Source: Elmis aenea
Taxonomy: Eukaryota; Arthropoda; Insecta; Coleoptera; Elmidae
Length of the DNA stretch: 64,000 nt
NCBI GenBank assembly: GCA_947652605.1
Contig: OX393578.1
Location: 41,483,470-41,547,469 of the forward strand
Direction of reading: 5' to 3'
The notes beneath the pieces are model-generated. The model made no database searches. It saw only the letters and a program-made list of their open reading frames with translations, and was not told the origin of the DNA. Position 1 is the stretch's first letter. Each line of letters opens with the position of its first letter. Positions 1 through 11,123 of the stretch are shown piece after piece. A program made the position numbers and the translations under genes.

Positions 1-120
1 CTAATACTTTGAGAAACGCTGGCAAAACGTTCTATTGAAATACAATTTAATGGACACTTGCCATAATTAACATAACACAACTCAAACAAAATTCAAACAA
101 AAGCATGCTGCTGAGATACC

Positions 121-126
121 TTTATT
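121..126 (-). terminator. poly(A) signal of gene A
   Basis: AATAAA on the minus strand, about 130 bp past the stop codon of gene A. Gene C has the matching signal at the same relative place. Confidence 0.65.
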
Positions 127-258
127 AAACATAAAATTTAGAACACTTGGTTATTACAACAAAAACTGAATTTCGGCTACTAAACAAATTAAAGCAAATT
201 AAAGCAAATTATAGCAAAGTTGACATAATTGGGAATCTCGTTAGTTGAAAATATATTG

Positions 259-1541
259 TTAACCTTTTCCTCTGCCTCCTCCACCACCCCCTTTGCCGTC
301 ACCGTCTCCTCCTTTTTCACCGCCACCTCCACCACCACCGTCTGTTCCTCCAACACCGCCGTCTTTTCCTCTACCACCGCCATCTTTTGCTCTACCACCA
401 CCACCTTCTGTTGCTCCATTAGCACCTGGCCAAGCTGTTTCTGCCCCAACAAGACTGTCCTTTAGACCTTGACCTTGTTGTCTTGGTTGTTGTGGTACAC
501 TTGGAGGTTGCTGGTCTCCTCCGCGTTTATCGTTCGGTTGTTGTTGGGATTGCGGTATTGCAGCTCCCAGAGCCACAAGCACCAAAAAGAAGAAAACCAG
601 TAACTGGAAAATGTATAAAATTCGCGATAAAGACTATGTTTTTTTAAGTTATTAAATTGAAGCTTATTGTTCATTGTTTCGCAGTTAAATTGAGAAGCTG
701 TTGCGTCAATATCACGTTACCAGTTTCAACAAATTATAAGGGGTATTATTAGGAGAGTTATTTTTTCTTCATAGTTAAACTATCGATATAGCTTATTGTT
801 TGTATTTGTTATACATATATTTTGTAATATTTGGTTTGAAAGTAAAATAGACTTGAAAAGTTATTTTAATACAGTTTTATATGTGTATGGCTTCCGAAAG
901 GTAATATTACAATTATTTTAATAGATGATAATCACTTGGTGTATAACATCTGGAGTATAAAGTGGATGCGTCCAAATCTGTTTTTGAGTAACCTTTATAA
1001 TTTGTAGTCTTTCGCTGTGTTGTTTAATTTTTTTTTAGGTTTTTAATAATTATTTAACGGTAGTAATAAATTGTACTGCAGTGTCTTTTTGGTCGTCTGC
1101 AGCAAGAGTCAACGTAAAAACGAACTGCACTTACATACCAACGCAATAGGGCATTGCAACAAGTCAATGCAAAGCCACACCAATCAAAAGTTACTTAAAA
1201 GAAGATCCATGAACTTGACTGGCTAAGTTCACCATTTTGCCCTGATGCTGTACCAAATGATTATCGTTTATTGAAATTACTGAAAAGTTACTTTAAGTGA
1301 GAAAATGTTATAGTGCAAGAAGATATCAGAATAGGTTTACAATAACTTTTTCTTTTAAGCAAAGCATACAGATTTTAAAAGTGAAGTGAAAAAATTATAA
1401 ATATATAATTAACTGATCTTAAATTTATTTTGTTCAAAAGTTTATACCTTATATTTAATATTTACAGAAAACAGAACATTAGCGACTCATATACCAACTT
1501 AAGCAAAACTATTTAGCAGTAAATAGACTTACCTTTATCAT
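259..1541 (-). CDS. Gene A: secreted Gly-rich protein, two exons
   Basis: Exon 1 (1541-1533) codes M-I-K and ends at a GTAAGT donor. Exon 2 (603-259) starts after ...TTTCCAG and opens with L-L-V-F-F-F, giving 117 residues. Residues 4-18 are a hydrophobic signal core with likely cleavage before I-P-Q-S. A Gln/Pro-rich, hydrophilic pro-region follows (about 19-55), then A-E-T-A-W-P-G near residue 57. The tail to the end is Gly-rich with interspersed K, D, E and R. The product is expected to be secreted; its role is unknown. Gene C is a tandem duplicate with an almost identical N-terminal half and a shorter, simpler tail, so the tail is the fast-changing part. Gene B, transcribed the other way, has a similar pro-region. 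The start rests on the same exon pattern repeated in 12 other genes. Confidence 0.85.
604..1532 (-). other. Intron of gene A
   Basis: A 929-bp phase-0 intron with GTAAGT donor and TTTCCAG acceptor on the minus strand. I see no further coding sequence in it. It aligns along its length with the intron of gene C (7325-8232). Confidence 0.75.
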
Positions 1542-1610
1542 GATGCTGATTCAAGATATTGCTCTTGAATCGCACACTTTTCAGTCTGTGCTCAACATTT
1601 CAAAAATCCT

Positions 1611-1620
1611 CTTTATATAC
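1611..1620 (-). promoter_or_regulatory. TATA box of gene A
   Basis: Minus-strand GTATATAAAG, about 70 bp upstream of the ATG in exon 1. Gene C has the same element at the same spacing. Confidence 0.7.
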
Positions 1621-1870
1621 GATTTAAAAATCCTAACCAATATGGCTGTGATAACTTGCGAAATAATTATTTTAAGGTATGCACTAATTTCACGCAACTT
1701 TTTCTGTAAAATTATAATTATGTCTTAAGTAGTCACACGTTACTCGGCATAATGTTTATTTATTGAAGTTTAATCAATTAGTTACTGCTATACAGTTAAA
1801 AATGCTATACCAATATGTAAGGTGTTAATTTTGCAGTTTTTGTACATAGATAAATAAGTTTTTTAAAGTA

Positions 1871-2106
1871 GGGGAAAGTACCCATGAATGGGACAGTCCT
1901 TGGATGGGACATTCTTAATAAACTATAGTTAAACACAAATCTTTATGTACGTGCATAGATGGTAAATCGCGTACCTAATGTACAACCACATTTCGAAGTT
2001 CTCATGTTGTGTACAACACGATTGTATGCACGTACATAAAGATTTGTGTTATAGTTTATTAAGAATGTCCCATCCAAGGACTGTCCCATTCATGGGTACT
2101 TTCCCC
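1871..2106. mobile_element. Foldback MITE with GGGGAAAGTACCC ends
   Basis: A near-palindromic 236-bp element. The first roughly 80 bp (GGGGAAAGTACCCATGAATG...) recur inverted at the right end, and TA flanks each side as a target duplication. It lies between divergent genes A and B and has no coding capacity. Confidence 0.7.
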
Positions 2107-2370
2107 TACACGTTTTTCATATACCTTTATTTCAATTGTTGCAAATACATGCAAACGTTCTTTAAAAAGCATAAATTAAAAAAAAATGTGGATAATACCT
2201 AATAGTAGTTGTAAATAAATTAAATATTAGCAAAAACTAAAATGTTTGGGAAGATCAAATAAATTATGCAAGCTTTCAGTAATTGGTAATTTTATTGTAT
2301 GCATGTCTATCATATGTATATAATTAATTAATTCGTTAAAACAAACGGAATTTCATGAAAACACCTACAC

Positions 2371-3024
2371 CAGGGGTTTGGAGCGGAGCGCGGAGCTGGA
2401 GCGCGGAGCAGTGGAGCAATGGGTTTTTGCCCAGAGCGGGAGCTGAGCCCGGAGCAAAGAATTTTGATTGCTCCACTGCTCCACTTTACTATTATAAACT
2501 ACAAAAAAAAAATTTTAATGAATTATTCTCATGGGTATGGAATTTAATAAAATTATAAATAAACTAAATTTGATTTTTTTGAAGTAAAATTATTGTAATG
2601 TAACTTTTCTGAATATTAATTTTCATTATTTTGTATTTGACGCTGGGTGACGCTACGGTCTGTTTGTGTTTCCGCAATTTTGTTTTACAAAATAAATGGT
2701 GATGATTAATCGTGTACAATTATATAAAATAAAGTTTATTTTCAAAAAGTTTAAAGAACTTTTTTTAACTTTTGATGATCAATAATTTGTTCATTTATTT
2801 AACTTCACTTGTTTCTTAGGGTCAAATATTGTAATTTTTGGTCCATTTCCACATATCTCATAAAATTTTAGCTTTGTTTTAAAAAACAAATTTTTAAATA
2901 AAAAACTTATAATATTAATATTTGGAGCGCGGAGCGGAGCGGGAGCGGAGCTGGAGCAGGCATCTTGATGCCGGAGCGGAGCTGGAGCGGAGCAACTAAA
3001 AAATTGGACTGCTCCAAACCCCTG
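2371..3024. mobile_element. Non-autonomous hAT element (GGAGCGGAGC repeats)
   Basis: It starts CAGGGGTTTGGAGCGGAGCG and ends with the inverse (...GCTCCAAACCCCTG). Subterminal GGAGC/GAGCGG repeats occupy both ends. The flanks (ACCTACAC left, CCTACAAC right) are a near-match to an 8-bp target duplication. The second A/B-type unit has an uninterrupted site (ACTACAACTTACTAAA near 8590), so the element arrived after that duplication, or was lost there. No transposase is seen. Confidence 0.7.
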
Positions 3025-4053
3025 CCTACAACATACTAAATATTTAAAAAACATTGAAGTGGGTATTATTGAGAATAGTTTTCAAAATCATGTTTTTTTA
3101 AAACAAATTCGTATGTTAAAATTTAACAAAAAAATCTTTTATTGATTTATTATAGACACCAACATATACTCTATAGAAAATATTTGTATGTATTACCGTT
3201 TTTTCTTAATTTTGAATTAACGTTTATACTTAGACACTCTGTGTATTATTTATTTATTTAAATATCAACTAAATTTACGCTCTTTGTAATATAGGTTATA
3301 GGAATTACTAATTTTAAATAAGTAGGTATAGTTTTACCGTCCGTCGTGGGCATAAATTTGCGATTACAACCAATACCTTTGTTATAGTAAACTATTTGTG
3401 GCAAAAGTAAATATATTTTCTAGTTCTGGCATTTATAAATGATATTAATTACGACACAAATACACACAAATGTACACAAAATGACAAAAAAAAACAATGA
3501 GATAAAACAATGAAATAGAGAACTAGACTTAGACACTGGATTTACAAATTTGTTAACCACTCGCTACAATTCTATTCACAAGCTCATATTAATTAAACCG
3601 AATCATAATTTTTCGATAATATGTGCAGAAAATACTCGTTTTAAAAAAATGAACCTTTTATAGTGTATCAGATTTTTGTTTTGTGTCATTTATTGATTTT
3701 TAAAATAACTTGTTAATGTTTGTTGTATTCCAATGCAGAAATAAAACTAATCATTTTGTTTGATTTTAAATATAATTAATTAGAATGGTTTGTATCGTGA
3801 TCCTCACAGATTTTAGTTACATTGGCCTATTGTTTTCATACGTAGGTAATTTCCTAGCGAACAATTCAATTTTTACACCTTAAAAATGTAATTATTGAAC
3901 TGAATAAAAATAGTATGTATTTCATTATCCTTTGTTTGAAATCAAAAATACAATACATCAAATAAAAACTAATCAATTTTTAAACAAGCGATGATTGTAT
4001 TTATTTAATATATATAACTATTTTTAGCAGGCGTGGTTAACGATTTTCTATGA
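3025..4053. other. Gene-free promoter-proximal spacer of gene B
   Basis: A+T-rich sequence with no credible ORF. Stretches near 3370-4050 match 10380-11057 upstream of gene D, so this is part of the duplicated unit and holds the upstream region of B. Confidence 0.6.
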
Positions 4054-4062
4054 TATATAAAG
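4054..4062 (+). promoter_or_regulatory. TATA box of gene B
   Basis: TATATAAAG lies 66 bp upstream of the ATG of gene B, in a block (GCAGGCGTGGTTAACGATTT...) conserved upstream of gene D. Confidence 0.75.
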
Positions 4063-4119
4063 ACAAAATTCGTAGTATTTTGCATAGAAGATTTTGACTA
4101 CAAACTAGCAATCAACAAA

Positions 4120-5380
4120 ATGGTTAAGGTAAGTTTAAACTTTTTTAATATTATACAATAAGATTATTTCATACTTGTATAAGCTTCATTTGAATCTATA
4201 AGTTTGCGGGATGTATTTTGATTGTATTTTATTACTTATAAATCATAATGTTTCCGTTTTTTTAAAATAATTTTGCTGTTATTATTACGTTTAATTTCAA
4301 AAAAATGCTACAAGTACGAATAAATAAAAAAAAAATGTTTAAAAAATTTATATTTGTTGGTCTATGAACTGGCCAGTCCGTTTTTATGAAGACAACTCCT
4401 TCAGTTTCTGTTTGTGCAATTGGATTTTAATGCCCAATACTTTTATCTGATTTAAACTGAAATCAGTTATAACATGGTTGATGTTTACAAACATAAAAAT
4501 TTAGATGCAATGTAAGAGACTTAACCGCTAGCGAAATCTATCGAATATAAAAAAAATAGTTACATGCGTTTTCAGTGTAAATAATTTAATATTAATGATG
4601 TAAAAATACCAATATTTAATAAAAATAATTTGTATAATAACAAACTGAGGAAATAAATTATAAACATATTGTTAAAGTAACTGTAATATTAAGTAAATAA
4701 ATAAAATGCGTTAAATATACAAAAATTAAAAAAATGAATAAAATGGTTTGCAAGTTTTTTTTTTTTTTAAGTTTTTTAAGACTTGCTTTTTTAAGTCAAT
4801 ATAAGAAATCTACCAACTAAGAGACGAGAGATATTCTTCAAGAGGAGATTCTTCACAGAAATAAGATACGTAATTTGTATCCAACTTATACATTTTTATT
4901 TATGATGAGTTACTTCAATAGTTCAAATACAAAATCAATTTAAATTAAGGGTAACAATAATAATTGATGTAGCCTAATTTTTGAGTGTTTAACAGTCGTT
5001 TTTATGTTTTTCTATTTATAGTTTTTAAAAGACGTATTATAGTATTATATATTATATGAGCAGTTTTCCAAACCTCTAAAAACTGGCCATTAATAAACTT
5101 AGTTTTTATTCGTTAACTGTTGTATTCTATTAAATTGATTTTTCAGTTACTGGTTTTCTTCTTGTTGGTTCTTGTGGCGCTAGCAGCTGCTTTCCCAGAA
5201 CAACAGCCGAGCGAGCAACGTAGGGACCAACATAACCCCAGTATGCCTCCACCGAAACAACAAGGTCATGGCCAAAAGGAAGGTCTTGTTGGAGCAGAAA
5301 CAGCTTATGCTGGCGGTAAAGGAAAAGGTGGTGGCGGAGGCGGTGGAGGTGGAGGAAAAGGTGGTGGCAAAAAAGGTTAA
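4120..5380 (+). CDS. Gene B: short secreted Gly-rich protein, two exons
   Basis: Exon 1 (4120-4128, M-V-K) joins exon 2 (5147-5380) across a phase-0 intron (GTAAGT ... TTTTTCAG), giving 80 residues. Residues 4-18 form the signal core, with likely cleavage at A-A-A|F-P-E. The pro-region is rich in Q, P, R and E. The motif V-G-A-E-T-A-Y follows, then a tail of Gly with Lys (a run of ten Gly, ending G-K-K-G). It is probably secreted and has no recognised enzyme domain. Gene D is its tandem duplicate and gene A its divergently transcribed relative. An in-frame ORF begins upstream inside the intron (5120), but the spliced start is preferred because the M-V-K exon with TATA box is duplicated intact in D. 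Confidence 0.85.
4129..5146 (+). other. Intron of gene B
   Basis: A 1018-bp phase-0 intron, A+T-rich, without recognisable coding sequence. It aligns with the gene D intron except for an insertion there near 12019-12508. Confidence 0.7.
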
Positions 5381-5498
5381 TCTTTCTACTTCCAACGAAG
5401 ATTCAGCTTTTTACGACAGCTACATATTCAGCTATTATTTTATTAGTTTTATCAAAATCAGCTTGTTATGTTATTAATTTGCAATCATTTTTTTGTTG

Positions 5499-5504
5499 AA
5501 TAAA
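5499..5504 (+). terminator. poly(A) signal of gene B
   Basis: AATAAA about 120 bp past the stop. It is followed by TTAGCAGCAA, a block also found after the signals of genes D and H2. Confidence 0.7.
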
Positions 5505-6255
5505 GTTTTCTTAGCAGCAATCAAATAACATTATAATTTATTTGTTGACAATCATTCGTTTAAAGTCTTTTAAATTTAAAAATAAAAGTCATGTAGCAAT
5601 GATCTTGATCATTGTAAATATGGTATACAAATGACTTTTCCTCATATGTAATATAAACCAATCACTCAAATTATGCAAGTAGTCACGTCTTCATATTATG
5701 ACCAAACACGCTTATTTTAAAGCGGCAATAACGCCAAATCGTCCCTTTGGGATGTTTTCAGCCACAAAAAAGCGAAAACATACCGTTTCCATAGCAACCT
5801 GGTTGTTTGTTTACAGATGTTTGACATTTGTAAAGTATGTATATTGAAAATTATAGTACATATTTTAATAATAAACAAAAATTGTAATTATTTTTGGTAA
5901 TTTATTTGGGAAATAGTCTAATCAAATATATTTCGGAACATTATTTTGCTGGAAACATTTTATCTTTAAGTTTATTGCTTATAGATTACATCCTTCGACA
6001 AAATGTCATTTTGTCTCAGGAAGTTACCAAAGCAACAAACTTTTGTTAATAATGTTTCCGGCAAAATAATGTTCCCTTAATATAATTATTATAACTGAAA
6101 ATACAATATAATTTAAACAGAATTTTATATTACTGTTGCGCGGTATCATCCAGTATTTTTGTTCATCTTGTTTAAAAAATCTATACCAAAAGTTTTCTAT
6201 GTTTGTTATATACCACACGTCCCGCTTTCAAAGACTATGCGCCACCCAGGCTTTC
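5505..6255. other. Spacer between genes B and C with a small foldback repeat
   Basis: No gene seen. At 5935-6075 GGAACATTATTTTGCTGGAAAC recurs inverted (GTTTCCGGCAAAATAATGTTCC), a small foldback MITE of about 140 bp. The rest is A+T-rich sequence. Confidence 0.55.
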
Positions 6256-6263
6256 GTCTGATA

Positions 6264-6824
6264 GTCTGCGGAGTCGGAGTCGAAGTCGGAGTCGGAGTTT
6301 AGGATGAATTTCTGCTCAGTGGAGTCGGAAAAAATGTACCGACTGTAACGGTTCTGTTTTATTCAACATATATTTATTCTCGTTACATTAATTTAATTTT
6401 ACATGACACAAACTTATTTATTTTCATTACATTAGTAATTAGATTATACATAACACAAACTTATTTATTGTAGCCGCCAAAACATCAGCGTGGTTACTGT
6501 CATATGTATCCTAACCTCACTCCTTGTTCATCAGTCCTCCTACACGCCAGATGGCGCTCACGTAAATCCCATTACAGACTCCGACTCCGACTCCGACTCC
6601 GACTCCGAGTATGTACAACAAAAAATTGCGAGGTGGTCCTTTGCCGCAAAATTTAAACTCAAATTTTAAATAATTTTTTTATATTTATTTTTTTCTTCTT
6701 ATACTACACACCATAAAATGTCTAAGTATTTAATTTTGTCGGAGTCGGAGTCGAACTACTAAAATTATCAGGAGTCGGAGTCGGAGTCGGAGCCGACTTT
6801 TTTTTTACCGACTCCGCAGCCCTG
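6264..6824. mobile_element. hAT-type element with GAGTCG subterminal repeats
   Basis: Both ends consist of GGAGTC repeats, in inverse orientation. The right end reads GACTCCGCAGCCCTG and is followed by GTCTGAGA; the left flank is GTCTGATA, a 7/8 match to an 8-bp duplication. The left terminus lacks the expected CAGGG. The element sits at the junction between the two duplicated A/B-type units. No transposase is visible. Confidence 0.65.
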
Positions 6825-6914
6825 GTCTGAGAGCCGCTTTTTAATGGACAATTGCCATAATTAACATATAACAACCTAAACAAAATTCAAACAAAAGCAT
6901 GCTGCTAAGATAAC

Positions 6915-6920
6915 TTTATT
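6915..6920 (-). terminator. poly(A) signal of gene C
   Basis: Minus-strand AATAAA about 130 bp past the stop of gene C, equivalent to the one of gene A. Confidence 0.65.
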
Positions 6921-7042
6921 AAACACAAAATTTAGAACACTTGGTTATTACAACAAAAACTGAATTTCGGCTACTAAACAAATTAAAGCAAATTAAAGCA
7001 AAGTTGACATAATTGGGAATCTCGCCAGTTGAAAATATGTTG

Positions 7043-8241
7043 TTAACCTTTTCCTTTGCCTCCTCCACCACCACCGCCTTTGCCGCCTCCGCCTCCTCCT
7101 TTTCCACCGCCACCGCCGCCGCCTCCTCCTTTTCCTCCACCACCACCAGGCCAAGCTGTTTCTGCCCCAACAAGACTGTCCTTCTGACCTTGACCTTGTT
7201 GTCTTGCTTGTTGTGGTACACTTGGGGGTTGCTGGTCTCCCCCGCGTTTATCGTTTGGTTGTTGTTGGGATTGCGGTATTGCAAGTCCCAGAGCCACAAG
7301 CACCAAAAAGAAGAAAACCAGTAACTGGAAAATGTATAAAATTCGCGATAAAGACTATGTATATTGCAGAATGGTTGAAAACAATCACATATACTTTTTT
7401 AAGTTATTAAATTTAAGCTCATTGTTCACTTTACCAGTTTCAACAAATCATAAGGGTATTATTAGGGTAGTTATTTTTTTTTTCATAGACAAACTATCGA
7501 TATAGCTTATTCTTTGTATTTGTTATACATACATTTTTTTAAGTTTAATTTTAAAGTAATGTGTAGAGTTGAAAAGTTATTTTAAATCAGTTTTACATGA
7601 TCATACCTTCCGAAAGATAATATTACAATGATTTTTATAGATGCTAATCAATGGGTGTAAAACATCTGAGGAGTAAGGTGAATAAGTCTAAATATGTTTT
7701 TGAGTAACTTTTATCATTTTTAGTTTTGCTGTGTTGTTGCTATACAATACAAAAGTTTAAAGAACTTTTAAGATTTTAAATTTTTATCAAACGATAGTAA
7801 CCGTTTGATAAAAATACATTGTAATGCAGTCGTTTTGGTAGTCTGCAGCAAATTCAATGTAAAAACGACCTGCACTTACATACCAACGCAATAGGGCATT
7901 GAAACAAGTCAACGCAGCCACACCAACCAACAGTTACTCAAAAGAAGATCCATAAACTTGATTGTTCAAGTCCACCATATTTCCCAGATGCAGTACCAAA
8001 TGATTATCGTTTATTAAAATTATTGGAGAGTTACTTTAAGTGAGAAAATGTTATAGAGCAAGCAGATATCACAGTAGGTTTACAATAACTTCTTCTTTTA
8101 AGCAAAGCATACAGATTTTTAAAGATCTTAAATATAGTTTGTTCAAAAGTTTATACATTATATTTTAATATTTACAGAAAACAGAAAATTAGCAACTCAT
8201 ATACCAACTTCAGCAAAACTATTTAGACTTACCTTTATCAT
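7043..8241 (-). CDS. Gene C: secreted Gly-rich protein, duplicate of A
   Basis: Exon 1 (8241-8233, M-I-K) and exon 2 (7324-7043) give 96 residues. The signal core (4-18) and Gln/Pro-rich pro-region match gene A nearly residue for residue, up to V-G-A-E-T-A-W-P-G at about 54-62. After that point C has an almost pure Gly/Lys tail (G4-K and G6-K blocks), while A has an expanded tail with D, E, R and T. Splice sites are GTAAGT and TTTCCAG. TATA box and poly(A) signal are conserved with A. Predicted secreted; the role is unknown. Confidence 0.85.
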
Positions 8242-8310
8242 GATGCTGTTTCAAGATATTACTCTTGAATCGTACACTTATCAGTCTGTGCTCAACATTT
8301 CAAAACTCCT

Positions 8311-8320
8311 GTTTATATAC
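8311..8320 (-). promoter_or_regulatory. TATA box of gene C
   Basis: Minus-strand GTATATAAAC, 70 bp upstream of the ATG, at the position of the gene A TATA box. Confidence 0.7.
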
Positions 8321-8676
8321 GATTTAAAAATCCTAACCAATATGGCTGTGATAATTGATAACTTGCGAAATAATTATTTTAAGGCGTGCACTAATTTCAC
8401 GCAACTTTTTCTGTAAAATTATAATTATGTCTTAAGTAGTCACAAGTTAATCGGCATAATGTTTATTTATTGAAGTTTAATCAATTAGCTATTGCTATAC
8501 AGTTAAAAACGCTATAACATGTAAGGTAGGTATCAATTTTGCAGTTTTTCTTAAATAATTAAAACAAATAGAATTTCATTAAAAAAAAACTACAACTTAC
8601 TAAACTTAAATAAAATTGAAGTAGGCGTTATTGAGAAGAAATTTCGAAATTTTTTATTATAAACACCAACATGCAC

Positions 8677-9610
8677 AAGGTGAACCAAAATCGAATGTTT
8701 TACGGGGGTATCTCAGTTACCGTAATGGTTAGCAAAAATCTGATATTGTTTCCTTGGGCTATTTTTTAAAGAAAAGAACGCCTGTGTAATAAAATTTCTT
8801 ATATGGCTTTCATTTTGGCACTATAGAGAACAAATTAAATCTTTTCGTTTTTAAAAATTTATTATGAGTTCTTTATTTATAAAAATAGAACTAAATGTTA
8901 TAAAAAAAAATTATACAGATTTTAATGTATGAGTTAAAAAAAATTATATCCTTTTTAGTGACCTTGACCTTTCAAGATATGAAGTAAACTTATACTTTAT
9001 TTTTTTAAATGTTGGCTATGACACTTAAGGCTTAAGGTGAAAGAGCATTTTTTAACTTTAAAAATATATAGCATTATAATTTATAAGTGTTGCAAAAAAT
9101 GACCAAGAGATGGCTAATTTTGTAAAAATTTCATCATCAAAGTTTGCTTTGGTTTATTAAACAAATGATGTTTACAATTAATATAGGAGTACAACTAAAC
9201 GTCATTTCCAAGTATATTTTTAAAATTGTAAGCCAGTCTGAGTATTTTTTCTATTTTATAACTGTTTGTTGTGGTATTGTGAACATGGCCAAATTTGAAC
9301 CCTTCAAAAAGTTTAATAGTTATGTTAAATGTTTACATTGTATGTAGTAAATGTAGCGGCTGCTCCAGAGTTTACTTGAAAATGATGTTTAGTTGTTTAA
9401 TTATTGCAAACATCACTTGTTTATAAAATCATGGCAAACTTTGATGATAAAATTATCGCAAAATTAGCCATATCATATCATACATTTGTGTAAAGTTAAA
9501 CAAATACTCTTTTACATAAAGTCATAGCCAACAAGTGTTTCCATTAAAAAAATATAAGATTACTTCATATCTCGGAAGTCAAGGTCGGTAACAAAAGTTT
9601 AAATTTTGTT
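8677..9610. repeat. Foldback repeat in the C/D spacer
   Basis: The left arm (about 8950-9170, containing ACCTTGACCTTTCAAGATATG) recurs inverted in the right arm (about 9400-9600, CATATCTCGGAAGTCAAGGT). A related copy with similar arms lies at about 16250-17090. It is absent from the A/B spacer, so it was added to this unit. No coding capacity. Confidence 0.5.
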
Positions 9611-11057
9611 TTTAATTTAACCCTCCATTACCCGCGTGGCCATTTGTAACGCCGCGCCGTTGCCCGCGTGTGAGGGCGGCCCTCACCCTGTATCTAGTAG
9701 GAAATAATATTTATTAAAAGTTGTTTAAATTGTTTAAATATATTTAATTACAACTTAAACACGAAAAAGGAGCATTCACATATTTAAAAATATATTAAAA
9801 ACAAAAAAAATGTACCTACTGTTAAAGTTGCTAATTGCCAATTGGAGTCTTCATTGTTCCAACAGCCAGTACAATTTTTTTCGTGAAAAAGAGACATTTA
9901 CAAATGTCGCCAAAAGAAAAATCTTTGTAGCTCGACCTAATACGGTGTAGGTGGAGTTGACAATATTTTTTAAATTGCGCGGTAATATGCATATTATGCA
10001 TGAAGTTAGCTTGTTTTTGTATGCGATGTTTTGAGTCTGTATGTAATTTAGGAGTTATTGCTTTAACATAATTATAGACAGCGTGTTAAAGAAGCTAATG
10101 GAAGAAAAATCTCAATTTCGACAAAAATTGGAGCTGGCTTGTTCGCAGGTTAAGGCCGTCGTTATACTACACTCACACGTAACGTTACTGTCGCGTCGTT
10201 GCCCGCGCTATGAGGAATTGCTCACCCCGCAGCAACTCTCCTAGAAAAATTGTCGGGTGTACCTTAAAAACTGTATTCAACTTTCTGAAATATCCCATTA
10301 ACCACTTCAAAAATAGCATGGATTACATTCCTAGATGCTCAAGACCACAACTGTACTTGAGCGATTTTTTTTTCTATCACAACCAATACTTTTTTCAAGC
10401 TAAACTATTTGTGGTAAAAGTAAGTATATTAACATATTTTCTAATTTAGGAATTTATTAATGATATTACGACACAAGTAGACACAAATATACACAAAATG
10501 ACAAAAAAAAAACGAACTAGATTTGACACTGGATTTACAAATTCGTTAACCACTTGCTACGATTCTATTCATAAGCTCATATTAAATAAACCAAATCATA
10601 ATTTTTGGTTAATTTGCGTACAAAAAACTTGTTTTAAATAGGAAGATTAACCCGTTCTACATTGTATCAGATTTTTGTTTTGTTTCATTTATTGATTTTT
10701 TAAATAGGTACAAATATTGTTAGTGTTTGGTGGATTCCAATGCAGCAACAAAAATATTTATTTTTTATTGTTTAATTTTAAATATAATGAATTAGAATGG
10801 TTCGTATGGTGATCCTCACAGATTTTAGTTACATTGGCCTATTGTTTTCATACCTAACTTCCTAGTGAATTATTTAATTATTGCACCTTAAAAATTTAAT
10901 TATGTAACTGAATAAAATTACCATCTATTTCATTATCGTTTGTCAGAAATAAAAAATACAATACATCCAATAAAAACTAATCATTTCTTGAACAAGCGAT
11001 GACTGTACTTATTTGATATAACTATTTTTAGCAGGCGTGGTTAACGATTTGCTATGA
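9611..11057. other. Rest of the C/D spacer
   Basis: 9617-10250 holds locally G+C-richer repeats (ACCCGCGTGGCC, TTGCCCGCG) beginning at a TTAA. This is perhaps a piggyBac-type MITE, but I could not find a matching right end. From about 10378 the sequence again follows the A/B spacer. No gene seen. Confidence 0.4.
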
Positions 11058-11066
11058 TATATAAAG
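11058..11066 (+). promoter_or_regulatory. TATA box of gene D
   Basis: TATATAAAG, 66 bp upstream of the ATG, in a block conserved with gene B. Confidence 0.75.
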
Positions 11067-11123
11067 ACAAATTTCGTAGTATTTTGCATAGAAGATTTTG
11101 ACTACAAATTAGCAATCATCAAA

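Noticed and set aside
9617..10250. Possible piggyBac-type MITE starting TTAA-CCCTCC with CCCGCG repeats
   Set aside because: No matching inverted right end with TTAA could be found.
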